DNA of 64,000 nt from Nocardioides marinus (GCF_013408145.1 NZ_JACBZI010000001.1:3176001-3240000); one strand, 5' to 3'. Positions 49,190 to 57,419 are shown, counted from the first letter of the stretch. Notes: a model not told the origin generated them from the letters alone. Numbers and translations: made by a program.

Positions 49190-51099
49190 GCGGACCCCTT
49201 GGGGGCGAGGGCGGCCAGGGCCGCGCGGAGGAGGGACTCGATGTGGGCTGCGGCGCGCTCGCACGCCTCCGGGCCACGTCGGTAGGGGTCGGCCACGTCG
49301 AGGTCGGCAGACGCCGTGGTGCGGTGTGCGCCGACGGCCGTCAGGAGCTCAGGGCCGTGCAGGTCGTCCTGACCGGAGAGGGACTCGACGAACTGGCCCA
49401 GGGTGAAGACCTTGCGGAACAACGCCGGGTGGTCGTCGAGGATGAACTGCCGGTGATCGGCCTCGGCCGTCAGGACCACGTCGGCCCATTCGAGCTCGGC
49501 CTTCGTCAGCGGGCGGCTGCGGAACTCCTCGTGGCCGGCGATGCCTCGGGGCTGGAGGGTAACCACCATCTCGGGGTTCATCGGGTGGTCGGTGAAGCCG
49601 TGGGTCCCTGCTGAGCGGAACTCGATCGCGTCCGCTGCGCCGAGCTCGCCGGCCACGTGGCGGGCGGTGAGCTCCATGAAGGGGCTGCGGCAGATGTTGG
49701 CGGTGCAGACGAAGAGGACGTGGAGGGGGGTCTCGACGCCCGCTCCTCGCTGGCGCTCGTCGCTGCTCGACCACCCTGGTTGCGGGGTCTCGACGACGCT
49801 CGCTGGCGCTCGCTGCTCGACCGCCGGTGCGGTCGCCTCGTCGATCGTGGAGAGCGGGAGGTCGAGGTAGCCGGCGTCCTTGAGTGCCACGATGACGTCG
49901 TCGAGGGCGTCGGGGATGGAGCGGCCGGTGGTGTCGACGCGGACGTCGGCGTCCTCGGGGACCTCGTAGGGGCTGGAGATGCCGGTGAACTCCGGGATCT
50001 CCCCGGCGCGGGCCTTCGCGTAGAGACCCTTGCGGTCGCGGCGCTCGCACTCCTCCAGCGGGGTGGCCACGTGGACCAAGAAGAACGCTCCCCCGGCCTC
50101 CTCGACCATCGCGCGCACCTGCTGGCGAGTCTCGTCGAAGGGGGCGATCGGGCTGACGACCGCCAGGCCGCCGTGACGGCTGATCTCGGCGGCCACCCAG
50201 CCGATGCGGCGGATGTTGGTCTCCCGGTCGGCCTTGGAGAAGGTGAGCCCGGCCGAGAGGTTCCGGCGGACCACGTCGCCGTCGAGGCTGGTGATGGTGC
50301 GGCCACCCTGCTCAAGGATCTTGTCCATCAGCGCGCGCGCCAGCGTGGACTTGCCACTGCCGGAGAGGCCGGTGAAGAACAGGACGAGCCCCTGCTCGTC
50401 GGGCGCCGGACGGTCCGCGGCCACCACGTCGGCCACCACGTCGGCGTAGTCGCCGTCGGGGTCGTCGGCCAGCGCAACCACGGGGTCGCCGCCGGCGTAC
50501 GTCGCCAGCACCTGGACGCCGAGCGCGTGGTCGGCCTGGGGGTCGTCGTGGGCGGCCAGCGGGACGGCGACGACCGCGGCATCCGGCAGTGTCTGGGCCA
50601 CGAGGCGGGTCGCGCGGATCAGCGCCACCGGGGAGAGGTCCGGGGTCCCGGTGCCGACCAGTGCGACCAGCACGACCGGCCCGAGGCAGCGCACCTGGCC
50701 CACCTGCGCCTCGGTGAGGGCGTCGGTGACGGGGACCCAGGTGCGACCGGCGTACTGCTCGCGCGCCTGGGCCGGGGTCAGGTAGAGGTCGCGGAAGGGC
50801 CCGTACTGCGCGTGGGTGAGCGGCTCCACCGTGCCGCCAGGCACCACGACGCGCGCCAGCGGCAGGCCCTCGGGGTCGACGAGCTCGACCCCGCCGGCTG
50901 CCTCGGCGGCGGCATGCACGTCCTCGGGGAGGGTGAGCGAGATGAGGGACTCGAGGCTCGCTTCGCTCGCACCTCGACCAGCGGTGGGGCCGCCGGACAG
51001 CACCGTGAACGAGGTCAGGGGGGCGAGGGCACCGGTCGCGAGGAGCTCGAGGTCGTCGAGCTCGCGCGGGGTCGGGCAGAACTGCGGGAGGGCACTCAC
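49186..51099 (-). CDS. cysC: Fusion: degenerate ATP-sulfurylase + APS kinase + low-molecular-weight tyrosine phosphatase
   Basis: 637 residues in three parts. 1-235: ATP-sulfurylase-like fold (ATGALAPLTSF, VDPEGLPLARV), without the QxRNP and HxGH catalytic motifs. 238-420: APS kinase, with Walker A GLSGSGKST at 244-252, DGDVVRRNLSAGLTFSKADRE, and VSPIAPFDETR. 459-637: LMW-type tyrosine phosphatase, VCTANICRS with C465 and R471, and acid loop VADPYRRG. The stretch 426-457 that joins kinase and phosphatase (AVEQRAPASVVETPQPG, WSSSDERQRGAGVETP) is translated type B repeat DNA; 38-50 (TAGRGASEASLES) is type A. GTG start at 51099. Makes PAPS; the phosphatase is Wzb-like and may act on the tyrosine kinase at 53.3 kb. 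GTGA overlap with the permease gene. Confidence 0.9.
   Translation of the reverse strand: MSALPQFCPTPRELDDLELLATGALAPLTSFTVLSGGPTAGRGASEASLESLISLTLPEDVHAAAEAAGGVELVDPEGLPLARVVVPGGTVEPLTHAQYGPFRDLYLTPAQAREQYAGRTWVPVTDALTEAQVGQVRCLGPVVLVALVGTGTPDLSPVALIRATRLVAQTLPDAAVVAVPLAAHDDPQADHALGVQVLATYAGGDPVVALADDPDGDYADVVADVVAADRPAPDEQGLVLFFTGLSGSGKSTLARALMDKILEQGGRTITSLDGDVVRRNLSAGLTFSKADRETNIRRIGWVAAEISRHGGLAVVSPIAPFDETRQQVRAMVEEAGGAFFLVHVATPLEECERRDRKGLYAKARAGEIPEFTGISSPYEVPEDADVRVDTTGRSIPDALDDVIVALKDAGYLDLPLSTIDEATAPAVEQRAPASVVETPQPGWSSSDERQRGAGVETPLHVLFVCTANICRSPFMELTARHVAGELGAADAIEFRSAGTHGFTDHPMNPEMVVTLQPRGIAGHEEFRSRPLTKAELEWADVVLTAEADHRQFILDDHPALFRKVFTLGQFVESLSGQDDLHGPELLTAVGAHRTTASADLDVADPYRRGPEACERAAAHIESLLRAALAALAPKGSA
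49731..49823 (-). repeat. Dispersed repeat, type B, two copies forming a protein linker
   Basis: Copies at 49731-49774 and about 49783-49823, inverse orientation to the plus strand. In frame they encode the APS kinase to phosphatase linker. Confidence 0.82.
50951..50985 (-). repeat. Dispersed repeat, type A, inside the N-terminal domain of the CysC fusion
   Basis: A copy with the GAGGTGCGAGCGAAGCGAGC core, reading AGRGASEASLES in frame. It sits in a surface loop of the sulfurylase-like domain. Confidence 0.75.
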
Positions 51100-51151
51100 C
51101 CGAGTATCTTGACAGAAGTAGTCGAGTTTCAGGGGATGGGCGGTGCGGGGC

Positions 51152-51157
51152 TACGTT
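51152..51157 (+). promoter_or_regulatory. TACGTT -10 element, leaderless start at 51165
   Basis: TACGTT ends 7 nt before ATG 51165; no Shine-Dalgarno sequence is seen. Confidence 0.5.
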
Positions 51158-51164
51158 CGCGTCC

Positions 51165-52139
51165 ATGACCTCGCTCCCCCGCTCCCCCCAGGCCGTGGTG
51201 GCCGAGATCGTGCGCTCCGGGTTCGTCGAGGGGCGCCACTACGGCTCTGTCGTGGCGCTCGCCGCCGACGGGAGCGTGGAGTGGTCGCTCGGTGACGTGG
51301 ACTCCCCCGTGCTGCCGCGCTCCTGCAACAAGCCGCTGCAGGCCGTCGCGATGGTCGAGGCCGGGCTGGACCTGCCCTCCGACCTGCTCGCACTGGCCTG
51401 TGCCTCGCACTCCGGGGAGCCGATGCACCTCGAGGGCGTGCAGCGACTTCTCGAGCGGGTCGGGCTGAGCGAGGACGACCTGCAGTGCCCGGTCGACTGG
51501 CCGATGATCGACTCGGTGCGAGACGAGGCGCTGCGCGCGGGTGCCAAGCCGTCCAGGCTCTTCATGAACTGCTCGGGCAAGCACGCCGCGATGCTCGCCA
51601 CCTGCGTGGCGAACGATTGGGACCAAGGGAGGTACCTCGACCCGGGCCATCCGCTGCAGCAGCAGATCCTCGAGACCTTCTCCCGGCTGACGGGAGAGCC
51701 CGTGCAGACCGTGGCCGTGGACGGCTGCGGGGCACCGCTCCTCTCCACCTCGCTCACCGGACTGGCGCGGGCCTTCCGGGCCCTTGCCGGCGCCTCCGGC
51801 GGCCCGCAGCAGCAGGTCGCCGAGGCCGTGCGGGCCCACCCGGAGCTGGTCTCTGGTTCGACCCGCGACGAGCTGGCGCTGCTGCGGGCTGTGCCCGGTG
51901 CGATCGGGAAGGCCGGGGCAGAGGCGTGCTACGCCGTAGCACTGCCGGACGGGCGGGCGTTCGCGCTGAAGATCGACGACGGGGGGGCCCGGGCTCGGCC
52001 CGTGGTGATGGCGGCTGCGCTCGAGCGGTCGGGGGTGCTCGACCTGGCGGGCGTGGACGCGGAGGCCGTGCGGCGTACGGGGGCGCACGTGCTGCTCGGT
52101 GGCGGGGTGCCGGTCGGGGAGATCCGGGCTGCGATCTAG
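51165..52139 (+). CDS. L-asparaginase II family protein
   Basis: 324 residues, the thermolabile asparaginase family found in Actinobacteria and Rhizobium. VVALAADGSVEWSLGDVDSPVLPRSCNKPLQAVAMVE, LACASHSGEPMHLEGVQRLLERVGL, MNCSGKHAAML, and VDGCGAPLLSTSL are diagnostic; the SCNKP and NCSGKH Ser/Cys/Lys groups form the active site in characterised relatives. Full length. It is divergent from the CysC fusion and preceded by a leaderless -10 box. A housekeeping amide hydrolase, apparently unrelated to the polysaccharide locus. Confidence 0.9.
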   Translation: MTSLPRSPQAVVAEIVRSGFVEGRHYGSVVALAADGSVEWSLGDVDSPVLPRSCNKPLQAVAMVEAGLDLPSDLLALACASHSGEPMHLEGVQRLLERVGLSEDDLQCPVDWPMIDSVRDEALRAGAKPSRLFMNCSGKHAAMLATCVANDWDQGRYLDPGHPLQQQILETFSRLTGEPVQTVAVDGCGAPLLSTSLTGLARAFRALAGASGGPQQQVAEAVRAHPELVSGSTRDELALLRAVPGAIGKAGAEACYAVALPDGRAFALKIDDGGARARPVVMAAALERSGVLDLAGVDAEAVRRTGAHVLLGGGVPVGEIRAAI

Positions 52140-52143
52140 GTTG

Positions 52144-52208
52144 CGGGGTCTCGACGACGCTCGCTGGCGCTCGCTGCTCGACCAGCACAGAGACTCGCTC
52201 GCACCTCA
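52144..52208 (+). repeat. Dispersed repeats (type B and partial type A)
   Basis: TCTCGACGACGCTCGCTGGC copy at 52144-52187 followed by GACTCGCTCGCACCTC. Between the asparaginase and DUF2516 genes. Confidence 0.7.
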
Positions 52209-52248
52209 GCCGCCGGCCACGTCCCCATCATCTGTGCAGGCCATCTCG

Positions 52249-52254
52249 TAGGCT
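52249..52254 (+). promoter_or_regulatory. TAGGCT -10 element, leaderless start at 52261
   Basis: TAGGCT ends 6 nt before GTG 52261. Confidence 0.45.
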
Positions 52255-52260
52255 GCGGGC

Positions 52261-52548
52261 GTGCTGGACGTGCGATCGCTGGACCTGAACTTCTACCTCG
52301 TCGTGGCCTTCGTGCTGCTGGTGGTGAAGATCTTCGCCTTCGTGAACTCCCTGATGCACTCCAACCAGGAGTACGAGGCGGCCGGCAAGCTCACGAAGAC
52401 CGCCTGGACGCTCATCCTCGGGCTCGGCGTGGTGGTGCAGCTGCTGCTGGGCGGGCCGTTGGGGCTGCTCAACATCGTCTTCACGATCGCTGCGTTCGTC
52501 TACCTCGCCGACGTGCGGCCGGCCATCGCCGGGCTGCGGCGCCGCTGA
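52261..52548 (+). CDS. DUF2516 family membrane protein
   Basis: 95 residues with three hydrophobic segments (FYLVVAFVLLVVKIFAFVNSL, TAWTLILGLGVVVQLLLG, LLNIVFTIAAFVYLADVRPAI). DUF2516 proteins are small actinobacterial membrane proteins of unknown role; the RPAI(A/G)LR end is typical. Leaderless GTG start. Confidence 0.85.
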   Translation: MLDVRSLDLNFYLVVAFVLLVVKIFAFVNSLMHSNQEYEAAGKLTKTAWTLILGLGVVVQLLLGGPLGLLNIVFTIAAFVYLADVRPAIAGLRRR

Positions 52549-52669
52549 GCGCGCTGTGCGTGCTTTGTGGATGAACTGAGGATCAGCGCGGGACCTGGTG
52601 TGTATCGGCGTCCCTAGTGTCAGAGGAGACGAGCGGCGTAGGGCCGCTCCTGCTGACCTGGGGGATGAC

Positions 52670-53026
52670 ATGCAGGACTTCGAGATCCGTCCGTGGGGCG
52701 AGTGGCACGTGCTGGACGCCGGCGATGGGTTCAAGGTCAAGCGGATCGAAGTCAACCCCGGTCAGCGCCTGAGCTACCAGACCCACGAGCACCGCGCGGA
52801 GAACTGGGTCGTCGCTGCCGGCACCTGCACAGCGGTCATCGACGGCGAGACCGTCCTCGCGACCGCGGGTCAGTCGATCTACGTCGAGGTCGGCCAGCCG
52901 CACCGGATCACCAACATGCACGACGAGATCCTGGTGATCATCGAGGTGCAGCTCGGGGAGTACACCGGCGAGGACGACATCTGCCGGCTCGAGGACGACT
53001 ACGGGCGGGCTCCGGCTGCGGTGTGA
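52670..53026 (+). CDS. Cupin, mannose-6-phosphate isomerase type II-like
   Basis: 118 residues. One beta-barrel cupin: RPWGEWHVLDAGDGFKVKRIEVNPGQRLSYQTHEHRAENWVVAAGTCTAVIDGE, then GQSIYVEVGQPHRITN. Conserved metal ligands His-x-His and Glu of motif 1 and His of motif 2 are present. This is the domain fused C-terminally to mannose-1-phosphate guanylyltransferase in ManC; here it stands alone. ATG 52670 has GGGGGAT about 5 nt upstream; the longer frame to 52598 is less likely. It could supply mannose-6-phosphate for GDP-mannose and GDP-fucose. Confidence 0.85.
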   Translation: MQDFEIRPWGEWHVLDAGDGFKVKRIEVNPGQRLSYQTHEHRAENWVVAAGTCTAVIDGETVLATAGQSIYVEVGQPHRITNMHDEILVIIEVQLGEYTGEDDICRLEDDYGRAPAAV

Positions 53027-53044
53027 GGCTGGCTCCCGGGTCAC

Positions 53045-53215
53045 GGGGTCTCGAGACGGCGCTGGCGCGCCTCCTCGACCAGCGGGAGGTCCGGTGCTGG
53101 CGCGCCTCCTCGACCAGCGGGCGCGGCGCTGGCGCGCCTCCTCCACCAGGAGGAGGGAGAGTGGACTCGGGGTCCGCTCCTCGCTGGCGCTCGTCGCTGC
53201 ACGACCACCGGCGAT
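53045..53215 (+). repeat. Cluster of dispersed type B repeat copies
   Basis: At least four partial copies (GGCGCTGGCGCGCCTCCTCG.. and ..CGCTCCTCGCTGGCGCTCGT) packed between the cupin and tyrosine-kinase genes, without an open frame of interest. Confidence 0.75.
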
Positions 53216-53268
53216 AGGGGCTCCTGGCCCGCTGGTTGAGCGAGTCGCTGGCTGAAACATCCGTCGGT

Positions 53269-53274
53269 TAGGGT
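53269..53274 (+). promoter_or_regulatory. Possible -10 element for the tyrosine-kinase gene
   Basis: TAGGGT at 53269-53274 would give a leader of roughly 38-40 nt before GTG 53320, which has GGAG at 53311-53314. No -35 box at standard spacing. Confidence 0.35.
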
Positions 53275-53319
53275 CTTGCGCAGACGCGCAGTCCCGGCGC
53301 GCCGACGAACGGAGTCTCT

Positions 53320-54762
53320 GTGGAACTGCGGGATTACCTGCGCATCCTTCGGCGGCGGTGGCTGCTGATCGCGACACTCACCCTGCTGGTCGTGGGGGCG
53401 GCGGCTGCGTGGACCTTCACCTCCACCCCGCAGTACCAGTCGACCGCTCGGGTCTTCGTCTCCACCTCTGCCGGCGACTCAGGCGAGACCGCCGGCGCCG
53501 CCTACCAGGGCGGCCTCTTCTCCCAGCAGCGTGTGACGTCGTACGCCGACCTCGTCGGCAAGAGCCGCGAGCTCGCCGAGTGGGTCATCGACGACCTGGA
53601 CGTCGACCTCACCGCCGCCGAGCTGCTCGACGAGGTCGAGACCACCGTCGTGCCCGAGACGGTCATCATCGACCTGTCGGTGACCGACCCGTCTCCCACG
53701 ATGGCGCAGGCGCTGGCGCAGTCCTACGCCACCGCCCTGAGCGACCTCGTCCGCCGCCTCGAGACACCCGCGGGAGCCAGCGTCCCCCTCATCACCGCCA
53801 GCATCGTCGACTCGGCCTCCCTGCCCACGGTCCCGGTGGCCCCGCAGCCAGTGCGCAACCTCGGCCTGGCCGTCGTGCTGGGGCTGCTGCTCGGCTTCGG
53901 CGTGGCGGTGCTCCGCGAGCTGCTCGACACCACCATCAAGTCCCCCGACGACCTTCGCGAGACCTCTGACGCACCGCTGCTCGGCACCATCGGCTACGAC
54001 CCGTCGATCCGCACCGAGCCGCTGGTGACCTCACTGGCCTCGCACGCGCCGCGCGTCGAGGCCTTCCGCGTGCTGCGCACCAACCTGCAGTTCGTCGACG
54101 TCGACACCACCACCAAGGTCTTCGTCGTCACCTCGGCAGTGCCCGGCGAGGGCAAGACCACGACCGCGGTCAACCTGGCCATCACCCTGGCGCAGGCCGG
54201 CCAGAAGACGCTGCTCATCGAGTGCGACCTGCGCCGCCCCAAGGCATCCCTCGCCCTCGGCCTCGACAACTCCGTCGGGGTGACGACCGTGCTGGTCGGC
54301 AAGGTCGCCTTCGAGGACGCGCTCCAGGAGCACTCCGTCTCTGGGCTCACGGTCATGGGCAGCGGCGCTGTCCCGCCGAACCCGGCCGAGCTGCTGCAGT
54401 CCAAGGCGATGGCCGAGATGCTCACCCGAGCCAAGGACCGCTTCGACACGATCATCATCGACGCCCCGCCGCTCCTCCCGGTCACCGACGCAGCCCTGCT
54501 GTCGGTGCAGGCCGACGGAGCGATCGTCGTCGCCGCCCACGGAAAGACCACCCGCGAGCAGCTCTCCCAGGCGCAGGACCGGCTCGCCCAGGTCGACGCG
54601 GAGCTGGTCGGCCTCATCCTCAACATGACCCCGTCCCGTCGCCGGGGCGGCTACGGGTACGGCTACGGGTACGGCTACGGGTACGGCTACGCGCCCGAAC
54701 CTGCGGTCGAGGCACCCAAGGGCAAGCGCCGCAACAAGGCGACCGCCCAAACCACCGACTGA
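53320..54762 (+). CDS. Bacterial tyrosine autokinase / polysaccharide co-polymerase (Wzc/CapAB type)
   Basis: 480 residues. N-terminal Wzz domain between two membrane segments (about 14-33 and 181-198), a Pro-rich PVAPQP before the second, then a cytoplasmic BY-kinase: Walker A SAVPGEGKTTT (272-282), Walker A' LLIECDLRRPK (298-308), Walker B DTIIIDAPP (376-384). The tail has a tyrosine cluster (about 445-455, GYGYGYGYGY) that is the autophosphorylation site in this family. GTG 53320. Controls chain length and export; the phosphatase fused to CysC at 49.2 kb is the likely counter-enzyme. Confidence 0.92.
   Translation: MELRDYLRILRRRWLLIATLTLLVVGAAAAWTFTSTPQYQSTARVFVSTSAGDSGETAGAAYQGGLFSQQRVTSYADLVGKSRELAEWVIDDLDVDLTAAELLDEVETTVVPETVIIDLSVTDPSPTMAQALAQSYATALSDLVRRLETPAGASVPLITASIVDSASLPTVPVAPQPVRNLGLAVVLGLLLGFGVAVLRELLDTTIKSPDDLRETSDAPLLGTIGYDPSIRTEPLVTSLASHAPRVEAFRVLRTNLQFVDVDTTTKVFVVTSAVPGEGKTTTAVNLAITLAQAGQKTLLIECDLRRPKASLALGLDNSVGVTTVLVGKVAFEDALQEHSVSGLTVMGSGAVPPNPAELLQSKAMAEMLTRAKDRFDTIIIDAPPLLPVTDAALLSVQADGAIVVAAHGKTTREQLSQAQDRLAQVDAELVGLILNMTPSRRRGGYGYGYGYGYGYGYAPEPAVEAPKGKRRNKATAQTTD
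54653..54690 (+). repeat. In-frame 12-bp tandem repeat in the kinase tyrosine tail
   Basis: Unit GGCTACGGGTAC repeated three times, coding GYGY each time. Slippage here would change the number of tyrosines by two per unit. Confidence 0.85.
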
Positions 54763-54875
54763 GGCTCACCCGATCTCCGGTGCGCCGGCCGCGGACCGCG
54801 GACCGCGGTCACACGATGGCTGCGTGTGACTGAGCCGCCGGACCCGACCCTGCTGCTGCCTCCGCCGGGTGACGC

Positions 54876-56612
54876 TCAGCAGCCCCGCAGCGTGCTCGAG
54901 TAATCCCTCGGGTCGATGCCGGGCGTGACCCGCACCGGGATCTCGCCACGTCGCGGCACGTCGACGACCCAGGTGACGTCGGCCGGCTGGTCTGGCTCGA
55001 GCAGCAGGTAGGCGGTGCTGACCTGCCGGTCCTCGAGGAACAGCGAGCGCGGGCCGTACTTCTTGCCGCGGATCGTGAACGCGCGGATGCGACCGTCGGA
55101 CGGGGTGAGGAGGCGGACCTGGACGAGCTGGTCGCCCGGCTTGGTCCCGGTGTTCACTCCACCAGTGATGTAGCGCGGCAGGGAGGACGGGTCGTCGGGC
55201 GGGGCCGAGACCAAGGTGGTCGTGACCCGCACACGAGCCGTCTCCGCCGTGCAGGCGGTGACCGAGGCGCGGGTGCGGTAGTCGAGGTAGTAGGACATCT
55301 TCGAGCCCGTGCCGTCCAAGAGCGTGACGTCGAGCCCCTTAGCGACGCCGTCGGCATCCCTGGTCGCGCCGGCCACGCGGCGGGCGGCGATCGTCTTCTG
55401 CTCGAGGTCATCGGTCAGGTGGACGGCCACCCGACCCTCGTCTCCGGCACGCACCAGTGCGCGGAGCAGCTCGCGGGGCTTGCCGATCTCTCCCGAGGCG
55501 ACCTTCTCGAAGACGGTCTTGGCCACCAGCCGGAAGAAGGCGTCCTGCGCTGCCGGCTCGGGGAAATCGATGTAGGCCTGGTTGAGCAGGGTGTCGACCG
55601 CGTTGTCCGACGTCAGGCTGTAGTCGCCGACCTGCACCGGGCCCGTCACCCCCAGCAGGTAGGACACCGCCACCGTGTCCAGGGTCAGCACGCCGTCGAG
55701 CCGCTCCGGATGCACCTCCTCCCACCGAGCGCGCATCAGCTCGGCCGCCCGAGGCCAGTCCGGGGTGAAGTTGGCGTCCAGCACGAAGGTGCCGAGCTTC
55801 TCGGTGTAGACGGCCTTCTCGTCCTCGGTCAGCGGCAGCACGGGGGTGGCCCGCTCCCCGAACTGGTTCGCTGAGTCCTGGCGGCCCAGGGAGATCCGGC
55901 CGTCCTCGGTGGAGATGATCGACATCGCGCCGGGCAGACCGCCGGTGGCCCGGATCTCGGCGTTGTTCTGGAAGACCAGGAGGTAGTTGCGGCGCTCCTC
56001 GGCGCCCAGCACCTCCGGCAGCAGGCCGACCGTGACCTGTGCCGAGTCCATCGCTCGTGCGGCGTCACTCACCAGGGAGGTGAGCTCGCGGTACTTCACA
56101 CGGAAGCGGTCGATGTAGCGGGAGCTGTCCTCGGCCTGCAGGTCCTCGCTCGCCGCCATCAGCGACTCCGCGGCGATGGCCACCGGCTGCTGCAGGTCAC
56201 GGACGGCGTCGGTGTCGACCCGGCCGTCCTTGGGCAGCAGTCGGTCGAGTTGGGTCGCCGTCTCGGCCAGCGGGCCGACCCCGTTGTCGGCGAGGTCGGA
56301 AACGACCCGGGCCGCGGTCCGCACACCCGAGGCGTCGTCCCCGACGTACGGCACCCAGGTCGCGAGCGACCAGAGGGGCCCGTCCGTCAGGTCGGCGGAT
56401 TCCCCCGCACTCTCCTGCAGCGCGGACAACGCGCCGTCGATGTCCTCCTGCTCGCCCGACTCCAGCGCCGTCTGCAGCGCCTCGGCGTCCCGCACCGCCT
56501 GCTGGAGGGAGTCGTTGACCTCCATCGCCCTCCAGCCGACCAGCAGGCCGAGCACGACGAGGAGCAACAGGAGCGAGCCGGCGGAGAGCAGGACGACGCG
56601 TCGGCGAGACAT
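54876..56612 (-). CDS. DUF4012 domain-containing membrane protein
   Basis: 578 residues. N-terminal membrane helix (about 7-26), then helical and mixed extracytoplasmic domains. YLLVFQNNAEIRATGGLPGAMSII, DANFTPDWPRAAELM, DGVLTLDTVAVSYLLGVTGPV and GVNTGTKPGDQLVQVRLLTP are DUF4012 signatures. The family occurs beside polysaccharide genes in Actinobacteria; its biochemical role is unknown. It is convergent with the tyrosine kinase gene, separated by about 110 bp. Confidence 0.88.
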   Translation of the reverse strand: MSRRRVVLLSAGSLLLLLVVLGLLVGWRAMEVNDSLQQAVRDAEALQTALESGEQEDIDGALSALQESAGESADLTDGPLWSLATWVPYVGDDASGVRTAARVVSDLADNGVGPLAETATQLDRLLPKDGRVDTDAVRDLQQPVAIAAESLMAASEDLQAEDSSRYIDRFRVKYRELTSLVSDAARAMDSAQVTVGLLPEVLGAEERRNYLLVFQNNAEIRATGGLPGAMSIISTEDGRISLGRQDSANQFGERATPVLPLTEDEKAVYTEKLGTFVLDANFTPDWPRAAELMRARWEEVHPERLDGVLTLDTVAVSYLLGVTGPVQVGDYSLTSDNAVDTLLNQAYIDFPEPAAQDAFFRLVAKTVFEKVASGEIGKPRELLRALVRAGDEGRVAVHLTDDLEQKTIAARRVAGATRDADGVAKGLDVTLLDGTGSKMSYYLDYRTRASVTACTAETARVRVTTTLVSAPPDDPSSLPRYITGGVNTGTKPGDQLVQVRLLTPSDGRIRAFTIRGKKYGPRSLFLEDRQVSTAYLLLEPDQPADVTWVVDVPRRGEIPVRVTPGIDPRDYSSTLRGC

Positions 56613-56716
56613 GCAGAGACCCTATCGACGGAGGAGGGGACAGATGGCCGGTGTCCGGACGCACGACGACCCCCGCCCGAGGGGCGGGGGTCGTCGGGTG
56701 CCTCAGGGAGTCAGCG

Positions 56717-57091
56717 TCAGATGGAGATCGACGACTTCGACTTGTCGCAGGGGTCCTTCTTGCCGCGCTGGTAGAGGAAGATGATCTTCGTCGTACCGGC
56801 GGGAACCTTGCCATTGAAGGCCACGCGGTTGTCAGCCGGCTTCGAACGCTGGCGGGCGACCTTCTTACCGGCCTTGTAGATGACGACGAAGCGGCCGGTG
56901 CACTGGCCGGCGTCACCCTGGACACCGGACTTGACGATGATGCGCTTCTTCTTGCCCGGCTTCGGGTCGGAACCCTTGACCTTGGGCTTGACGTTGGTGT
57001 CGGTGGTCGGCTCGTACTTAGCAGCGAGGGCCGGCGCGCCAACGAAGGACAGCATGAACCCCGCGAGGATCGCGACGATGAGCTTCTTCAT
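56717..57091 (-). CDS. Small secreted basic protein
   Basis: 124 residues. Signal peptide MKKLIVAILAGFMLSFVGAPALAA (cleavage near 24). The mature part is Lys-rich with GKKKRIIVKSGVQGDAGQCTGRFVVIYKAGKKVARQRSKP and two Cys (GQCTGRF, KDPCDKS) that probably form a disulfide, a compact beta domain. No family recognised. ATG 57091 has GGGGAG about 9 nt upstream. Directly upstream of the DUF4012 gene on the same strand. A role at the cell surface with the polysaccharide is possible. Confidence 0.7.
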   Translation of the reverse strand: MKKLIVAILAGFMLSFVGAPALAAKYEPTTDTNVKPKVKGSDPKPGKKKRIIVKSGVQGDAGQCTGRFVVIYKAGKKVARQRSKPADNRVAFNGKVPAGTTKIIFLYQRGKKDPCDKSKSSISI

Positions 57092-57419
57092 GATTTGAGA
57101 CTCCCCATGTGGCGCCTGGGCACCTAGCGGACTGGGTCTGGACGGAGTAAAGACAACCACACCCGGGGGGTGGTTGGCGAGTTGATCTCGGGAATCGGGC
57201 GGTTCCGATGGCAAAGTTCACCGGAACTCCCGCAGCGTAACCCGGACGTAACGCGATGTTGGGCTGGTCTGGACACTGGATCGCCGGTCTGCGCCTGCGG
57301 TGGGCTTGCCTCTCGCTGGGTCTCGACGACGGCTCCTTGTCGCTCGCCTGCTCGACCATCAACACACGAGCCGCCCGGCCCCATGGAGGGGCCGGGCGGC
57401 TCGACCGCGCATGGGCTGA
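57092..57419. other. Intergenic region with a type B repeat and a terminator hairpin
   Basis: 328 bp without a gene: promoter of the small secreted protein (upstream side), a type B repeat copy at about 57318-57360, and the hairpin listed at 57368-57402. Confidence 0.5.
57368..57402 (-). terminator. Strong hairpin after the DUF1416 gene
   Basis: GAGCCGCCCGGCCCC (57368-57382) pairs over 15 bp with GGGGCCGGGCGGCTC (57388-57402), 5-nt loop. It lies 17 nt downstream of the DUF1416 stop (57420). Very stable; T-run absent. Confidence 0.75.
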
